Assembly: GCF_014649715.1 (NCBI RefSeq)
Contig: NZ_BMTO01000020.1
Location: forward strand, 63,109 to 127,108
Length of the DNA: 64,000 nt
Source of the DNA: Streptomyces lateritius
GTDB taxonomy: Bacteria > Actinomycetota > Actinomycetes > Streptomycetales > Streptomycetaceae
Direction: 5' to 3'
Below the pieces are notes generated by a model that saw nothing but the letters and a program-made list of their open reading frames with translations, made no database searches and was not told the origin of the DNA. Below, in pieces: positions 15,993 through 24,466 of the stretch. Positions within the stretch are counted from its first letter, which is position 1; each line of letters starts with the position of its first letter. The position numbers and the translations under genes are program-made.

Positions 15993-16359
15993 TCGGGGTG
16001 CTTCCCCCGTTCAGCCGAACGGTGATCCGATGTTGTCTTATTTTATTGACGTCTGAGGGTGTGTCAGCGCAGGTGGGGGGCCATCTGACGAAGTGTGACG
16101 GGGCTCGCAGGCGCAAAGACGCACACCTGGGAATGACGGAAAGTCGCCGCACCCTTGACGCGTTCCCTCACGGGGTACCGGCCCGCCCGGCGTCACCGGG
16201 GCGCCTCAGGGGTCCCGTCATACCTCAGGAGGAGGGGCGGGCATTCCGGTCCGACTCGAGACTGCCCCGGGAACGGGCATGTGGGCGGACGACCCGGGCC
16301 TCAACGCTCGACACGATGGAGTGGTTCCCGAACGCACCGTCCCGACAGGAGTCCCCCTC

Positions 16360-17130
16360 GTGACCACCTCCCCCACCGTGTCCCGCGCCACCGCGGTGGC
16401 AGCCCGCGCCACGGATCTCTCGAAGGTCTACGGACAGGGTGAGACCCAGGTGGTCGCCCTGGACCACGTCACCGTCGACTTCCGCCAGGGAGAGTTCACC
16501 GCGATCATGGGGCCCTCGGGCTCCGGCAAGTCGACCCTGATGCACTGCGTCGCCGGCCTGGACTCCTTCAGCTCCGGCTCGGTCCGGATCGGCGAGACCG
16601 AGCTGGGCACCCTGAAGGACAAGCAGCTCACGCAGCTGCGCCGGGACAAGATCGGCTTCATCTTCCAGGCGTTCAACCTGCTGCCGACGCTGACCGCCCT
16701 GGAGAACATCACGCTGCCCATGGACATCGCGGGCCGCAAGCCCGACAAGCAGTGGGTGGACCGGGTCATCGACATGATCGGCCTGTCCGGTCGGCTGAGC
16801 CACCGCCCCGCGCAGCTCTCCGGCGGCCAGCAGCAGCGGGTCGCCGTGGCCCGTGCGCTGGCCTCCCGCCCCGAGATCATCTTCGGTGACGAGCCGACCG
16901 GAAACCTCGACTCGCGCTCGGGCGCGGAGGTCCTGGGCTTCCTGCGCAATTCGGTGCGCGAGCTGGGGCAGACGGTCGTCATGGTCACCCACGACCCGGT
17001 CGCCGCCTCCTACGCCGACCGGGTGATCTTCCTCGCGGACGGCCGGATCGTCGACGAGATGCTCAGCCCGACTGCGGACGGCGTGCTCGACCGCATGAAG
17101 GCCTTCGACGCCAAGGGCCGCACGAGCTGA
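16360..17130 (+). CDS. ABC transporter ATP-binding protein (MacB/LolD type)
   Basis: A 256-residue nucleotide-binding protein with all motifs intact: Walker A 'GPSGSGKST' at residues 51-59, Q-loop 'FIFQAFNLLPTLTALEN', signature 'LSGGQQQR', Walker B 'EIIFGDEPTGNLD' and switch His in 'VMVTHDP'. 'FNLLPTLTALEN' and the length place it in the MacB/LolD/FtsE group that powers FtsX-type permeases, consistent with the next gene. The GTG at 16360 is chosen because 'acaggag' precedes it and upstream residues do not match the family. It forms an operon with the permease 80 bp downstream and probably exports lipids, peptides or antimicrobials; the substrate is unknown. Confidence 0.93.
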   Translation: MTTSPTVSRATAVAARATDLSKVYGQGETQVVALDHVTVDFRQGEFTAIMGPSGSGKSTLMHCVAGLDSFSSGSVRIGETELGTLKDKQLTQLRRDKIGFIFQAFNLLPTLTALENITLPMDIAGRKPDKQWVDRVIDMIGLSGRLSHRPAQLSGGQQQRVAVARALASRPEIIFGDEPTGNLDSRSGAEVLGFLRNSVRELGQTVVMVTHDPVAASYADRVIFLADGRIVDEMLSPTADGVLDRMKAFDAKGRTS

Positions 17131-17210
17131 CGCCCCTCCGGGGCCGCCCGCCCCGGACCCCGCGCCTCTCGACGTTCCGCCCCGCAGGGGCCCCACTCCA
17201 GGACACACAC

Positions 17211-19742
17211 ATGTTCCGTACCGCCTTGCGCAACGTGCTCGCGCACAAGGCCAGGCTGCTGATGACCGTGCTCGCCGTGATGCTCGGCGTGGCCTTCGTC
17301 TCCGGCACCCTGGTCTTCACCGACACCCTCTCCCAGGCCTTCCGCAACCAGTCGGCCAAGAGCTACGACGACGTGGCCGTCGCCGTCAGCATGTACCCGA
17401 GCCCCGAGGACGCCGCCAAGACCCCCGGCCTCTCGCAGGACGTCATCGACCGCATCGGCAAGCTCGACGGCGTCGCCGCCGTCTCCGGGCGGGTGGACGG
17501 CTTCGCCGGCGTGCCCGACAAGGACGGCAAGCTGATCGGCGTCGGCTGGTCCAACAAGGGCACGAACTTCGCACCCGGTGCCGACGGTAAGGACCGGTCC
17601 TACGACTTCACCCAGGGTGCCGGCCCGGTGCGGGACGGCCAGATCGCGCTCGACAAGGACACCGCCCTCAAGGGCGGCTACAAGGTCGGCGACACCGTCC
17701 GCGTCGCCACCAACGGACCGGTGAAGGAGTACACCCTCTCCGGTGTCTTCACCACCGAGGACGGCGCGGTCAGCGCCGGCGGCAGCCTGGTCCTCTTCGA
17801 CACCTCCGTCGCGCAGCAGCAGTACCTGAAGCCGGGCTTCTACCAGGACGCCACCGTCGTCGCCGCCAAGGGAACGGACGCCGACAAGCTCCTGGACGAG
17901 GTCCTGAAGATCGTCCCGGAGGCGGCCACGGCCCAGACCGGCCAGGCGCTCGCCGACCAGCAGGCCAAGGACATCGAGGCCGGGCTCGGCGCGCTGAAGC
18001 AGGTGCTGCTCGGCTTCGCGGGCATCGCCCTCTTCGTCGGCGTCTTCCTGATCGCCAACACCTTCACCATGCTGGTCGCCCAGCGCACCAAGGAGCTCGC
18101 GCTGATGCGCGCCGTCGGTGCCTCGCGCAAGCAGATCACCCGCTCCGTCCTCGCCGAGGCCGGCGTCGTCGGCCTGGTCGCCTCGGTGGTCGGCTACGGC
18201 ATGGGCATCGCGCTGGCCGTCGGGCTGCGCTCGGGCATGAACGCCTTCGACCTGAAGGTCCCGGACGGTCCGCTGGTCCTCGGCGCCACCCCGCTCATCG
18301 CCGCGCTCTCCGTCGGTGTCCTGATCACGATGCTCGCCGCCTGGCTGCCGGGCCGCCGCGCCGCGAAGATCCCGCCGGTCGCCGCCATGAGCAGCGTCCA
18401 CGCCGCCGCGTCGACCAAGTCCCTCGTGGTCCGCAACTCCATCGGCGCCGCGCTCACCGCGCTCGGTGCGGTCCTGATCGTGCTCGGCGCGAGCAAGGGC
18501 GGTGACGATGGCCGGATGTTCATCGCGGGCGGCGCCTTCGTCACCCTCATCGGCGTGATCGTGCTGATCCCGCTGCTCTCCCGCCCGGTGATCGCCGTGA
18601 TCCGTCCGCTGTTCGTCGGCGCCTTCGGGGTCTCCGGCAAGCTCGCCGGTCTGAACGCGGTCCGAAACCCGCGCCGTACCGGCGCCACCGCCTCCGCACT
18701 CGCCATCGGTCTGACCCTGGTCACCGGCCTGTCCGTGCTCGGTACGACGGTCGGCGCGGCCCTGGACAAGATGACGACGGAGCAGATCCGCGCGGACTAC
18801 CTGGTCTCCATGGCCAGCGGCGAGGGCATGAACGAGGACGCGCTCGCGGCGATAGAGAAGACTCCCGGCGCCACCGCCGTCTCGCCGCAGCTGGCCGGCT
18901 GGCTCACCCTGAAGGGCAAGGGCGTCTCGGCCTCCGGTGTCACCCCCGGCGACATCGAGAAGCTCATCAAGCTCAACACCGTGAAGGGCTCGCTGGACTC
19001 GCTCGGCCAGGGGCGGATCGCGGTCGCCGAGAAGACCGCGACCAAGCAGGGCTGGAAGGTCGGCGACACGCTGCCGGTCGAGTACGTGGACAAGAAGAAG
19101 GGGAAGCTGACGGTCGGCGCGGTCTACGAGGACAGCGAGTTCGTCTCGCCGGTCCTGATCGACGCGGAGATCATCACCGCCCACGAGCAGCAGTCCTACA
19201 TCCCGCAGATCTTCGTCTCGATGGACGGCGGCGCCTCCGCGGCCAACGAGAAGGCGCTCGCGAAGGCCATGGGCGACAACCCGGCCGTCACCGTCATGGA
19301 CCAGAAGGACATCCGTGACCTGTTCGGCGGCCAGATCAACATGCTCCTGAACATCATGTACGGCCTGCTGGCGATGGCCCTGATCATCGCGATCCTGGGC
19401 GTCGTGAACACACTGGCCATGTCGGTGTTCGAGCGGCAGCAGGAGATCGGCATGCTGCGGGCGATCGGTCTGGACCGGCGCCGGGTGAAGCGGATGGTCC
19501 GTCTGGAGGCCGTCGTCATCTCGCTCTTCGGCGCGGTCGTCGGCATCGGGCTCGGGGCGTTCCTCGGCTGGGCGATCGGCGAGACCCTCAAGAGCTCCCT
19601 GCCGGGTTACGCGCTGGTGCTGCCGTGGGACCGGATCGGCGTCTTCCTGGTCCTGGCCGGACTGGTCGGTGTGCTGGCCGCGATGTGGCCGGCGCGCAGC
19701 GCCGCGAAGCTGAACATGCTGAACGCCATCAAGGCCGAGTAG
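17211..19742 (+). CDS. FtsX-type ABC transporter permease
   Basis: An 843-residue membrane protein with two FtsX repeats. After one N-terminal membrane helix ('LLMTVLAVMLGVAFVSGTLV') comes a large extracytoplasmic MacB-like domain (about residues 45-255). The first FtsX domain starts with 'GIALFVGVFLIANTFTMLVA' and contains 'RTKELALMRAVGASRKQI'. A second extracytoplasmic region (about 500-700) follows, and the last FtsX domain has 'QQEIGMLRAIGLDRRRVKRM'. Both coupling-helix motifs (E-[IL]-x-[LM]-RA-[IV]-G) are intact. It partners the preceding ATPase. A strong terminator follows. Confidence 0.92.
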   Translation: MFRTALRNVLAHKARLLMTVLAVMLGVAFVSGTLVFTDTLSQAFRNQSAKSYDDVAVAVSMYPSPEDAAKTPGLSQDVIDRIGKLDGVAAVSGRVDGFAGVPDKDGKLIGVGWSNKGTNFAPGADGKDRSYDFTQGAGPVRDGQIALDKDTALKGGYKVGDTVRVATNGPVKEYTLSGVFTTEDGAVSAGGSLVLFDTSVAQQQYLKPGFYQDATVVAAKGTDADKLLDEVLKIVPEAATAQTGQALADQQAKDIEAGLGALKQVLLGFAGIALFVGVFLIANTFTMLVAQRTKELALMRAVGASRKQITRSVLAEAGVVGLVASVVGYGMGIALAVGLRSGMNAFDLKVPDGPLVLGATPLIAALSVGVLITMLAAWLPGRRAAKIPPVAAMSSVHAAASTKSLVVRNSIGAALTALGAVLIVLGASKGGDDGRMFIAGGAFVTLIGVIVLIPLLSRPVIAVIRPLFVGAFGVSGKLAGLNAVRNPRRTGATASALAIGLTLVTGLSVLGTTVGAALDKMTTEQIRADYLVSMASGEGMNEDALAAIEKTPGATAVSPQLAGWLTLKGKGVSASGVTPGDIEKLIKLNTVKGSLDSLGQGRIAVAEKTATKQGWKVGDTLPVEYVDKKKGKLTVGAVYEDSEFVSPVLIDAEIITAHEQQSYIPQIFVSMDGGASAANEKALAKAMGDNPAVTVMDQKDIRDLFGGQINMLLNIMYGLLAMALIIAILGVVNTLAMSVFERQQEIGMLRAIGLDRRRVKRMVRLEAVVISLFGAVVGIGLGAFLGWAIGETLKSSLPGYALVLPWDRIGVFLVLAGLVGVLAAMWPARSAAKLNMLNAIKAE

Positions 19743-19782
19743 CCGAGCAGGCAAGCAGCTGAGCGGCGGAGTCGGTACGTAC

Positions 19783-19825
19783 GCCGAAGGGCCGGGTTCC
19801 CCCGCGGGGAGCCCGGCCCTTCGGC
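19783..19825. terminator. Bidirectional terminator between ABC permease and PLD-like gene
   Basis: gccgaagggccgggttcc pairs with ggagcccggcccttcggc, giving a long near-perfect stem with a short GC loop. It lies between two convergent genes. Confidence 0.85.
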
Positions 19826-19835
19826 ATGGGTGCGG

Positions 19836-21095
19836 TCAGCTGCCCGCGCAGTAGGTCATCAGGTGCTCGTGGTTCGCCTTGTACTGGCCGAAGAGCGTCG
19901 CGTTGTCGATCTTCAGCAGGGTCTCGTCGTTGGCCCGCAGGGCCGGGTAGGTGTAGTTGTGGCTGCCGGTCCACACCAGCTTCTTGCCGGCCACACCGTC
20001 GTACGTGCCCTCCACGAGCAGGTACTTGGAGTGCAGGCCGGCCTTGGCGACGCCGGTGCCCCGGTCCTCGTAGCACTGGACGCGCTGGGTGAGCTTGCCG
20101 GAGATGATCGACTCCACGGTGGTGCCCATCGAGTCGGGGTAGCCGTCGTGGGCCAGGATCACCGAGCAGCCCGCGTTCTTCAGGGCGACCATCTTGGTGG
20201 CGATCTCGTCACGGGTGAAGAGGTTGGCCGCCATGCGCACCTGGGTGCCGCCCGCACAGCTGACCTTGTCGAGGATCAGCTTGATCGTGTCGGTGGAGGC
20301 GTCGTTGTCGTACGACGTGCCCGCGGCCTCCTTGCGGGGGAAGAAGTACGTCTTGTACGCGCCGCTGACCGGGGTCTTGTAGTAGTGGTCGAGCCCGGCG
20401 GAGGTGCCGTACTTCACCAGGTCGGCGAAGTACGCCTGGTAGCTGCCGTAGAGGCCGGTGTCGACGATGGTGACGGCGTTGTTGAACAGGTCGGTGCGCT
20501 GGACACCGGTCATGTTGGCGGAGGTCTGCACGACCACGTCGCTCGCGCCGCCGGTGGAGGAGAAGAGGAAGAACTTGTTGTGGTTGATGGCGCCGTCGCT
20601 GTCGCTGGGCAGCTTCCTGCTGCCGATGCAGCCGCGGCCGGCGGGGCAGGCGAGGACCCAGGAACCCTGGGTGCGGTCCGTGCCCAGGCGCGTGGCGAGG
20701 CGGTCGTACTCGCCGCCGGTCATCGTCACGGAGGTGTGGTCGATGACGATGCGGACGTCGACACCGCGGGTCTTCGCGGCGCCGAGGGCGTCGGTGACGC
20801 TGTCGTCGGTGAAGGTGTAGAGCCCGGCCGTGATGCTGGAGCCGGCGGGCGCCTGGCTGATCAGGTCGACGATGTGGTCGCGGACCCGGTTCTGGGCGGT
20901 GGTGTCGCCGGCGGGGTCGTTGAAGGTGGCGGTGGTCGTGACGGCGGCGGCCGCCTCGGCCGCGGGGGCGGCGGCCGGGGTGGCGCTGCCCGGCACGGCG
21001 GCGAGGGCCAGCAGGCCGCTCGCGGCGGCGAGGGCGAGGAAGTAGCGGGTGGGGCGGTGCACGGGTGACGGTCTCCGTCCGAATGGCATATCCAT
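19836..21095 (-). CDS. Secreted phospholipase D-like protein
   Basis: A 419-residue protein. An N-terminal signal sequence ('YFLALAAASGLLALAAVPGS', cleavage near residues 40-52) is followed by two PLD half-domains. The first HxK motif is 'INHNKFFLFSSTGGASDVV' with a downstream 'TSANMTG'. The second is 'GLHSKYLLVEGTYDG' with 'WTGSHNYT'. The Asp of classical HxKxxxxD is replaced, but the His-Lys pairs and the GS/SAN segments are kept, so phosphodiesterase activity is plausible. The substrate could be phospholipid, nucleic acid or a wall polymer. Related copies in this window lie at 42422-43702 and, broken, at 40918-41880. Confidence 0.85.
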   Translation of the reverse strand: MDMPFGRRPSPVHRPTRYFLALAAASGLLALAAVPGSATPAAAPAAEAAAAVTTTATFNDPAGDTTAQNRVRDHIVDLISQAPAGSSITAGLYTFTDDSVTDALGAAKTRGVDVRIVIDHTSVTMTGGEYDRLATRLGTDRTQGSWVLACPAGRGCIGSRKLPSDSDGAINHNKFFLFSSTGGASDVVVQTSANMTGVQRTDLFNNAVTIVDTGLYGSYQAYFADLVKYGTSAGLDHYYKTPVSGAYKTYFFPRKEAAGTSYDNDASTDTIKLILDKVSCAGGTQVRMAANLFTRDEIATKMVALKNAGCSVILAHDGYPDSMGTTVESIISGKLTQRVQCYEDRGTGVAKAGLHSKYLLVEGTYDGVAGKKLVWTGSHNYTYPALRANDETLLKIDNATLFGQYKANHEHLMTYCAGS

Positions 21096-21178
21096 GACAT
21101 TTCGGACTCAAGAAAGAGAGGCGGGGCGTCGGTCGGCACCGGCGCCCCGCCCTCGACGAGCCCGAAGGCCCGAAGGTA

Positions 21179-22483
21179 TCAACGCCCGGTCTGCTCGTTC
21201 CACACCCGGGTCCGCAGCGCCACGCCGGACCGGCCGCCCTCCGGCGTCTTCACGGCGAGGAACTGGTTCACGCCGATCCGGTTGCGCTCGAAGGAGACCG
21301 CGGAGGCGGCCATGTAGAGCCGCCAGACCCGCGCGCGGCCCGGCGAGACCATCCGGACCGCCCGCGACCAGTCGCGCTCCAGATTCGCCACCCAGCGGCG
21401 CAGCGTCAGCGCGTAGTGCTCACGGATGGCCTCCACGTCCCGGACCTCGAAGCCCGCGTCCTCCAGGGTGCTCAAGGTCCGTCCCATCGGGGCCAGTTCG
21501 CCGTCCGGGAAGACGTAGGCGTCGATGAACGGATCGATCTCGTACGTCGCCTCGTCCGGCTCGGGGCGGCGCGAGATCTGATGGTTGAGCAGCCGGCCGC
21601 CCGGTCTGAGGAGGGCGTAGAGCGTGTCGGCGTACTCGCGGTAGCGGACCTGACCGACGTGTTCCGCCATGCCGATGGAGGAGATCGCGTCGTACGGACC
21701 GTCCTTGACGTCCCGGTAGTCCTGGACGCGGATCTCGATCCGGTCGGTCAGTCCCTCCTCGGCGATCCGCTTGCGGGCGAAGACGGCCTGCTCGCGGGAG
21801 AGGGTGATGCCGACGACCCGGGCGCCGTACTCCCGGGCCGCGTGGACGGCCATGGAACCCCAGCCGCAGCCGACGTCGAGGAGCCGGTCGCCCTCCTTCA
21901 GGTTCAGCTTGCGGGCGATGAGGTCCAGCTTGTCGCGCTGGGCGTCCTCCAGCGTCCCGTCCTGCGTCCAGTACGCGCACGAGTAGACCATCGAGGGCCC
22001 GAGGACCAGCGCGTAGAAGTCGTTGCCCACGTCGTAGTGGTGACTGATCGCCTGCTTGTCCCGGCGCTTGGTGTGCAGGGCGCCGGTGCGCCGCCGCACC
22101 TCCTCGGTGGGCGGCGGCGGGGGCGGCAGGGGCCCGGCCATCTTCACCAGGCCGCGCGCCGCGGCGCGCAGCCGCGGGTCGCGGACGGTCTCCAGGACAC
22201 TCCTGGTCTCCTCGCCACGCTCCCAGATCAGCCCTGCGAGCCGGTCCAGGACCTCGTACAGGTCCCCCTCGACGTCGATCTCACCGGCCACCCAGGCACG
22301 GGCCAGGCCCAGTTCGCCGGGCTTCCACAGCAGCCGGCGCAGGGCGCGGCGGTGCCGGACGATCAGGACGGGGCCGCCCGCGGGGCCCGCTTCACTGCCG
22401 TCCCAAGCTCGCAGCCGCACGGGGAGCGGAGCCCCCAGGAGTTCCTCCGCGAGAGTGGTCAGCCGCAACGCGGCGTCGGCCAT
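21179..22483 (-). CDS. Cyclopropane-fatty-acyl-phospholipid synthase-like methyltransferase
   Basis: A 434-residue cytosolic or membrane-associated SAM-dependent enzyme. The SAM site is 'LLDVGCGWGSMAVHAAREYG' near residue 205. Family hallmarks are 'KQAISHHYDVGNDFYALVLG', 'MVYSCAYW' and 'ISSIGMAEHVG'. The N-terminal 150 residues match the lipid-binding part of CFA synthases, which add a methylene bridge to unsaturated acyl chains or make branched lipids. ATG 22483 is chosen because GGAGGTG lies just upstream; the frame stays open to 22645 through the terminator hairpin, which cannot be coding. It is separated from ndh by that terminator. Confidence 0.88.
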   Translation of the reverse strand: MADAALRLTTLAEELLGAPLPVRLRAWDGSEAGPAGGPVLIVRHRRALRRLLWKPGELGLARAWVAGEIDVEGDLYEVLDRLAGLIWERGEETRSVLETVRDPRLRAAARGLVKMAGPLPPPPPPTEEVRRRTGALHTKRRDKQAISHHYDVGNDFYALVLGPSMVYSCAYWTQDGTLEDAQRDKLDLIARKLNLKEGDRLLDVGCGWGSMAVHAAREYGARVVGITLSREQAVFARKRIAEEGLTDRIEIRVQDYRDVKDGPYDAISSIGMAEHVGQVRYREYADTLYALLRPGGRLLNHQISRRPEPDEATYEIDPFIDAYVFPDGELAPMGRTLSTLEDAGFEVRDVEAIREHYALTLRRWVANLERDWSRAVRMVSPGRARVWRLYMAASAVSFERNRIGVNQFLAVKTPEGGRSGVALRTRVWNEQTGR

Positions 22484-22599
22484 GGTGCACACCTCCGTGA
22501 TGTCGTGCCCCAGATTGCTCGTCACCACGTAAACACCCTCAGTAGGCGAATGCAGTCCCGCCGTCACGCAACGACTCGGCAAAACACCCGGGCGGACAT

Positions 22600-22643
22600 G
22601 CCGAAGGGCCGTCCGCACCACGGATGGCGGACGGCCCTTCGGC
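22600..22643. terminator. Terminator after ndh
   Basis: gccgaagggccgtccgc pairs perfectly with gcggacggcccttcggc (17 bp stem, 10 nt loop). It is similar in outer sequence to the hairpin at 19783-19825 and lies 40 bp past the ndh stop. Confidence 0.85.
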
Positions 22644-22682
22644 ACTTACGGTCCTTCGGGTACTGCTGTCGACGCGGTGGAA

Positions 22683-24065
22683 CTAGGAGGCCTTGGCCTT
22701 CTCCTGGTTCGCCGGGGCGGCGGGTGCCGGAGCGGGCTTGGCGGCCTCGTAGAACTCCTCGCGCGGCGTCTCCATCGCACCGAGGGAGACGACCTCGCGC
22801 TTGAGGAACATCGCGAGGGTCCAGTCGGCGAAGACGCGGATCTTGCGGTTCCAGGTCGGGACGGCCATGCCGTGGTAGCCACGGTGCATGTACCAGGCGA
22901 GACGGCCCTTGAGCCTGATCTTCATCTTGCCCATGACGATCATCGCGACGCCCTTGTGGAGACCGAGGCCCGCCACCGCACCCTTGTTGGAGTGCTCGTA
23001 CGTCTTCTGCGGGAAGCCCCGCATGCCGGAGACCACGTTGTCGCCGAGGACCTTCGCCTGACGCAGCGCGTGCTGGGCGTTCGGCGGGCACCAGGCGTTC
23101 TCGACACCGGCCTTGCGGGCGGCCACGTCCGGGACCTGGGCGTTGTCGCCCGCGGCCCAGATGTAGTCGGTGCCCTGGACCTGGAGCTTCTCGGAGGTGT
23201 CCACGTGGCCGCGCGGGCCGAGCGGGAGACCGAAGCGGGCGAGCGCCGGGTTCGGCTTCACACCAGCGGTCCACACGATCGTGTTGGAGTCGACCTCGAG
23301 GCCGTTCTTCAGCACGACATGGCCGTCGACGCAGGAGTCCATCGACGTCGAGAGGTAGATCTCGACACCGCGGCCCTCGAGGTGCTCCTTGCCCCAGCGG
23401 CCCAGCTCCGGGCCGACCTCGGGAAGGATCTTGTCGGCGGCGTCGACCAGGATGAAGCGCATGTCCTCGCGCTTCACGTTGGTGTAGTACTTCGCCGCGT
23501 CGCGGGCCATGTCCTCGACCTCGCCGATGGTCTCCGCGCCGGCGAAGCCGCCGCCCACGAAGACGAAGGTCAGCGCCTTGCGGCGGACCTCCTCGTCGGT
23601 CGTCGAGTCGGCCTTGTCCAGCTGCTCCAGGACGTGGTTGCGGAGGCCGATGGCCTCCTCCACGCCCTTCATGCCGATGCCCTGCTCGGCCAGGCCGGGG
23701 ATCGGGAAGGTACGGGAGACCGCGCCCATCGCGATGACCAGGTAGTCGAAGGGCAGCTCGTAGGCCTCGCCGACGAGCGGCGCGACCGTGGCGACCTTGC
23801 GGTCCTGATCGATGGTGGTGACGCGACCGGTGAGCACCTCGGCTCCGCGCACGACGCGTCGCAGCGGGACGACGACGTGACGCGGCGAGATGCTGCCTGC
23901 GGCGGCTTCGGGGAGGAAGGGCTGGTACGTCATGTACGAGCGCGGGTCGACGACCGTGACGGTCGCCTCGCCGTAACGCATCTTCTTGAGAATGCGTCGA
24001 GCTGCGTACAGGCCTACGTACCCACCGCCTACAACGAGGATCCTGGGACGCTCCGTGGTGCTCAT
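22683..24065 (-). CDS. ndh: Type II NADH dehydrogenase (NAD(P)/FAD-dependent oxidoreductase)
   Basis: A 460-residue flavoprotein that passes electrons from NADH to menaquinone without proton pumping. The FAD-binding Rossmann motif is 'ILVVGGGYVGLYAARR' at residues 8-23, and the NADH-binding one is 'FVFVGGGFAGAETIGEVEDM' near 165. 'AAGDNAQVPD' is the second FAD-contact Asp, and 'QHALRQAKVLGDNV' matches the family. A C-terminal amphipathic region (about 400-430) probably attaches it to the membrane; the tail is Ala/Pro-rich. The ATG at 24065 is preferred over 24080 as it opens 'MSTTERPRILVVGGG'. The 400 bp upstream contains a perfect 19 bp palindrome, a possible operator. Confidence 0.9.
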   Translation of the reverse strand: MSTTERPRILVVGGGYVGLYAARRILKKMRYGEATVTVVDPRSYMTYQPFLPEAAAGSISPRHVVVPLRRVVRGAEVLTGRVTTIDQDRKVATVAPLVGEAYELPFDYLVIAMGAVSRTFPIPGLAEQGIGMKGVEEAIGLRNHVLEQLDKADSTTDEEVRRKALTFVFVGGGFAGAETIGEVEDMARDAAKYYTNVKREDMRFILVDAADKILPEVGPELGRWGKEHLEGRGVEIYLSTSMDSCVDGHVVLKNGLEVDSNTIVWTAGVKPNPALARFGLPLGPRGHVDTSEKLQVQGTDYIWAAGDNAQVPDVAARKAGVENAWCPPNAQHALRQAKVLGDNVVSGMRGFPQKTYEHSNKGAVAGLGLHKGVAMIVMGKMKIRLKGRLAWYMHRGYHGMAVPTWNRKIRVFADWTLAMFLKREVVSLGAMETPREEFYEAAKPAPAPAAPANQEKAKAS

Positions 24066-24192
24066 GCATCGAGTATCCACCCCACTCAGGGGGGTCGCTC
24101 GTGCGCCCCTTCACAAGCTCTTGGAATACCTCTGCTACACTCCGCCGCCCACGTGACCCAGGTCATGTTGAAGCAAAGGAACCAGGGTGCAT

Positions 24193-24211
24193 GGGTGAAC
24201 GTTGTTCACCC
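24193..24211. promoter_or_regulatory. Perfect 19 bp palindrome in the ndh-ppx gap
   Basis: GGGTGAAC-GTT-GTTCACCC (8+3+8) lies 128 bp upstream of ndh and 4 bp before a TTGAAC box on the plus strand. It has the form of a dimeric regulator site. The arms resemble the GTGAAC/GTTCAC half-sites of Rex, but the centre is one base longer than the Rex consensus. Confidence 0.5.
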
Positions 24212-24249
24212 CCATTGAACTGGCCCGGAGAGCGGTAATTAACGCTGAA

Positions 24250-24375
24250 CCACAGCCCCCGTTCACCCGATGGAAACATCGAGCGAACGGGGCCGCGGGC
24301 CTGCGAAAGAGCCCCGACAGGGGCCCGGAAGCCCCTGAAGGGCCTCCAGAGACCCCCTCGGGGCTCTTTTCCTTG
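24250..24375 (+). ncRNA. Candidate small structured RNA
   Basis: On the plus strand, CCCCGTTC (24257-24264) pairs with GAACGGGG (24285-24292). Inside that, CGATG/CATCG is closed by a GAAA tetraloop, with a symmetric 3x3 internal loop between the stems. Ten bases later comes a 12 bp terminator stem ending in TTTT. A GNRA tetraloop is a signature of an RNA of this polarity. A possible -35 TTGAAC (24215-24220) and the AT-rich 'taattaa' (24236-24242) lie upstream. No reading frame fits. It could instead be ppx 3' structure read from the other strand. Confidence 0.4.
24306..24369. terminator. Bidirectional terminator downstream of ppx
   Basis: aaagagccccga (24306-24317) pairs perfectly with tcggggctcttt (24358-24369), with a second GC hairpin inside. 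The plus-strand arm continues in 'ttttcc', so it can terminate both the ppx transcript and a plus-strand RNA. Confidence 0.75.
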
Positions 24376-24466
24376 TGAAGAACTTCACGAACTTTCCCGG
24401 CCGGGGCCGCCTCCCGGCCCACTCGAGGCCCAGGTGGACCTCCGCAGAGGGGTCACGGGGTGGCCT

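Noticed and set aside
16024..16060. AT-rich island upstream of bldA as a replication or attachment site
   Set aside because: It is only ~20 bp, has no repeats matching an att site and no integrase or plasmid gene nearby. tRNA genes are common integration targets, but nothing is integrated here.
19836..21095. Calling the PLD-like genes prophage or restriction PLD nucleases
   Set aside because: They have signal peptides and no phage or restriction neighbours; secreted phosphodiesterases fit better.
24193..24211. Calling the ndh palindrome a Rex operator
   Set aside because: Rex sites have four bases between GTGAA and TTCAC; here there are five. Kept as an unassigned palindrome.
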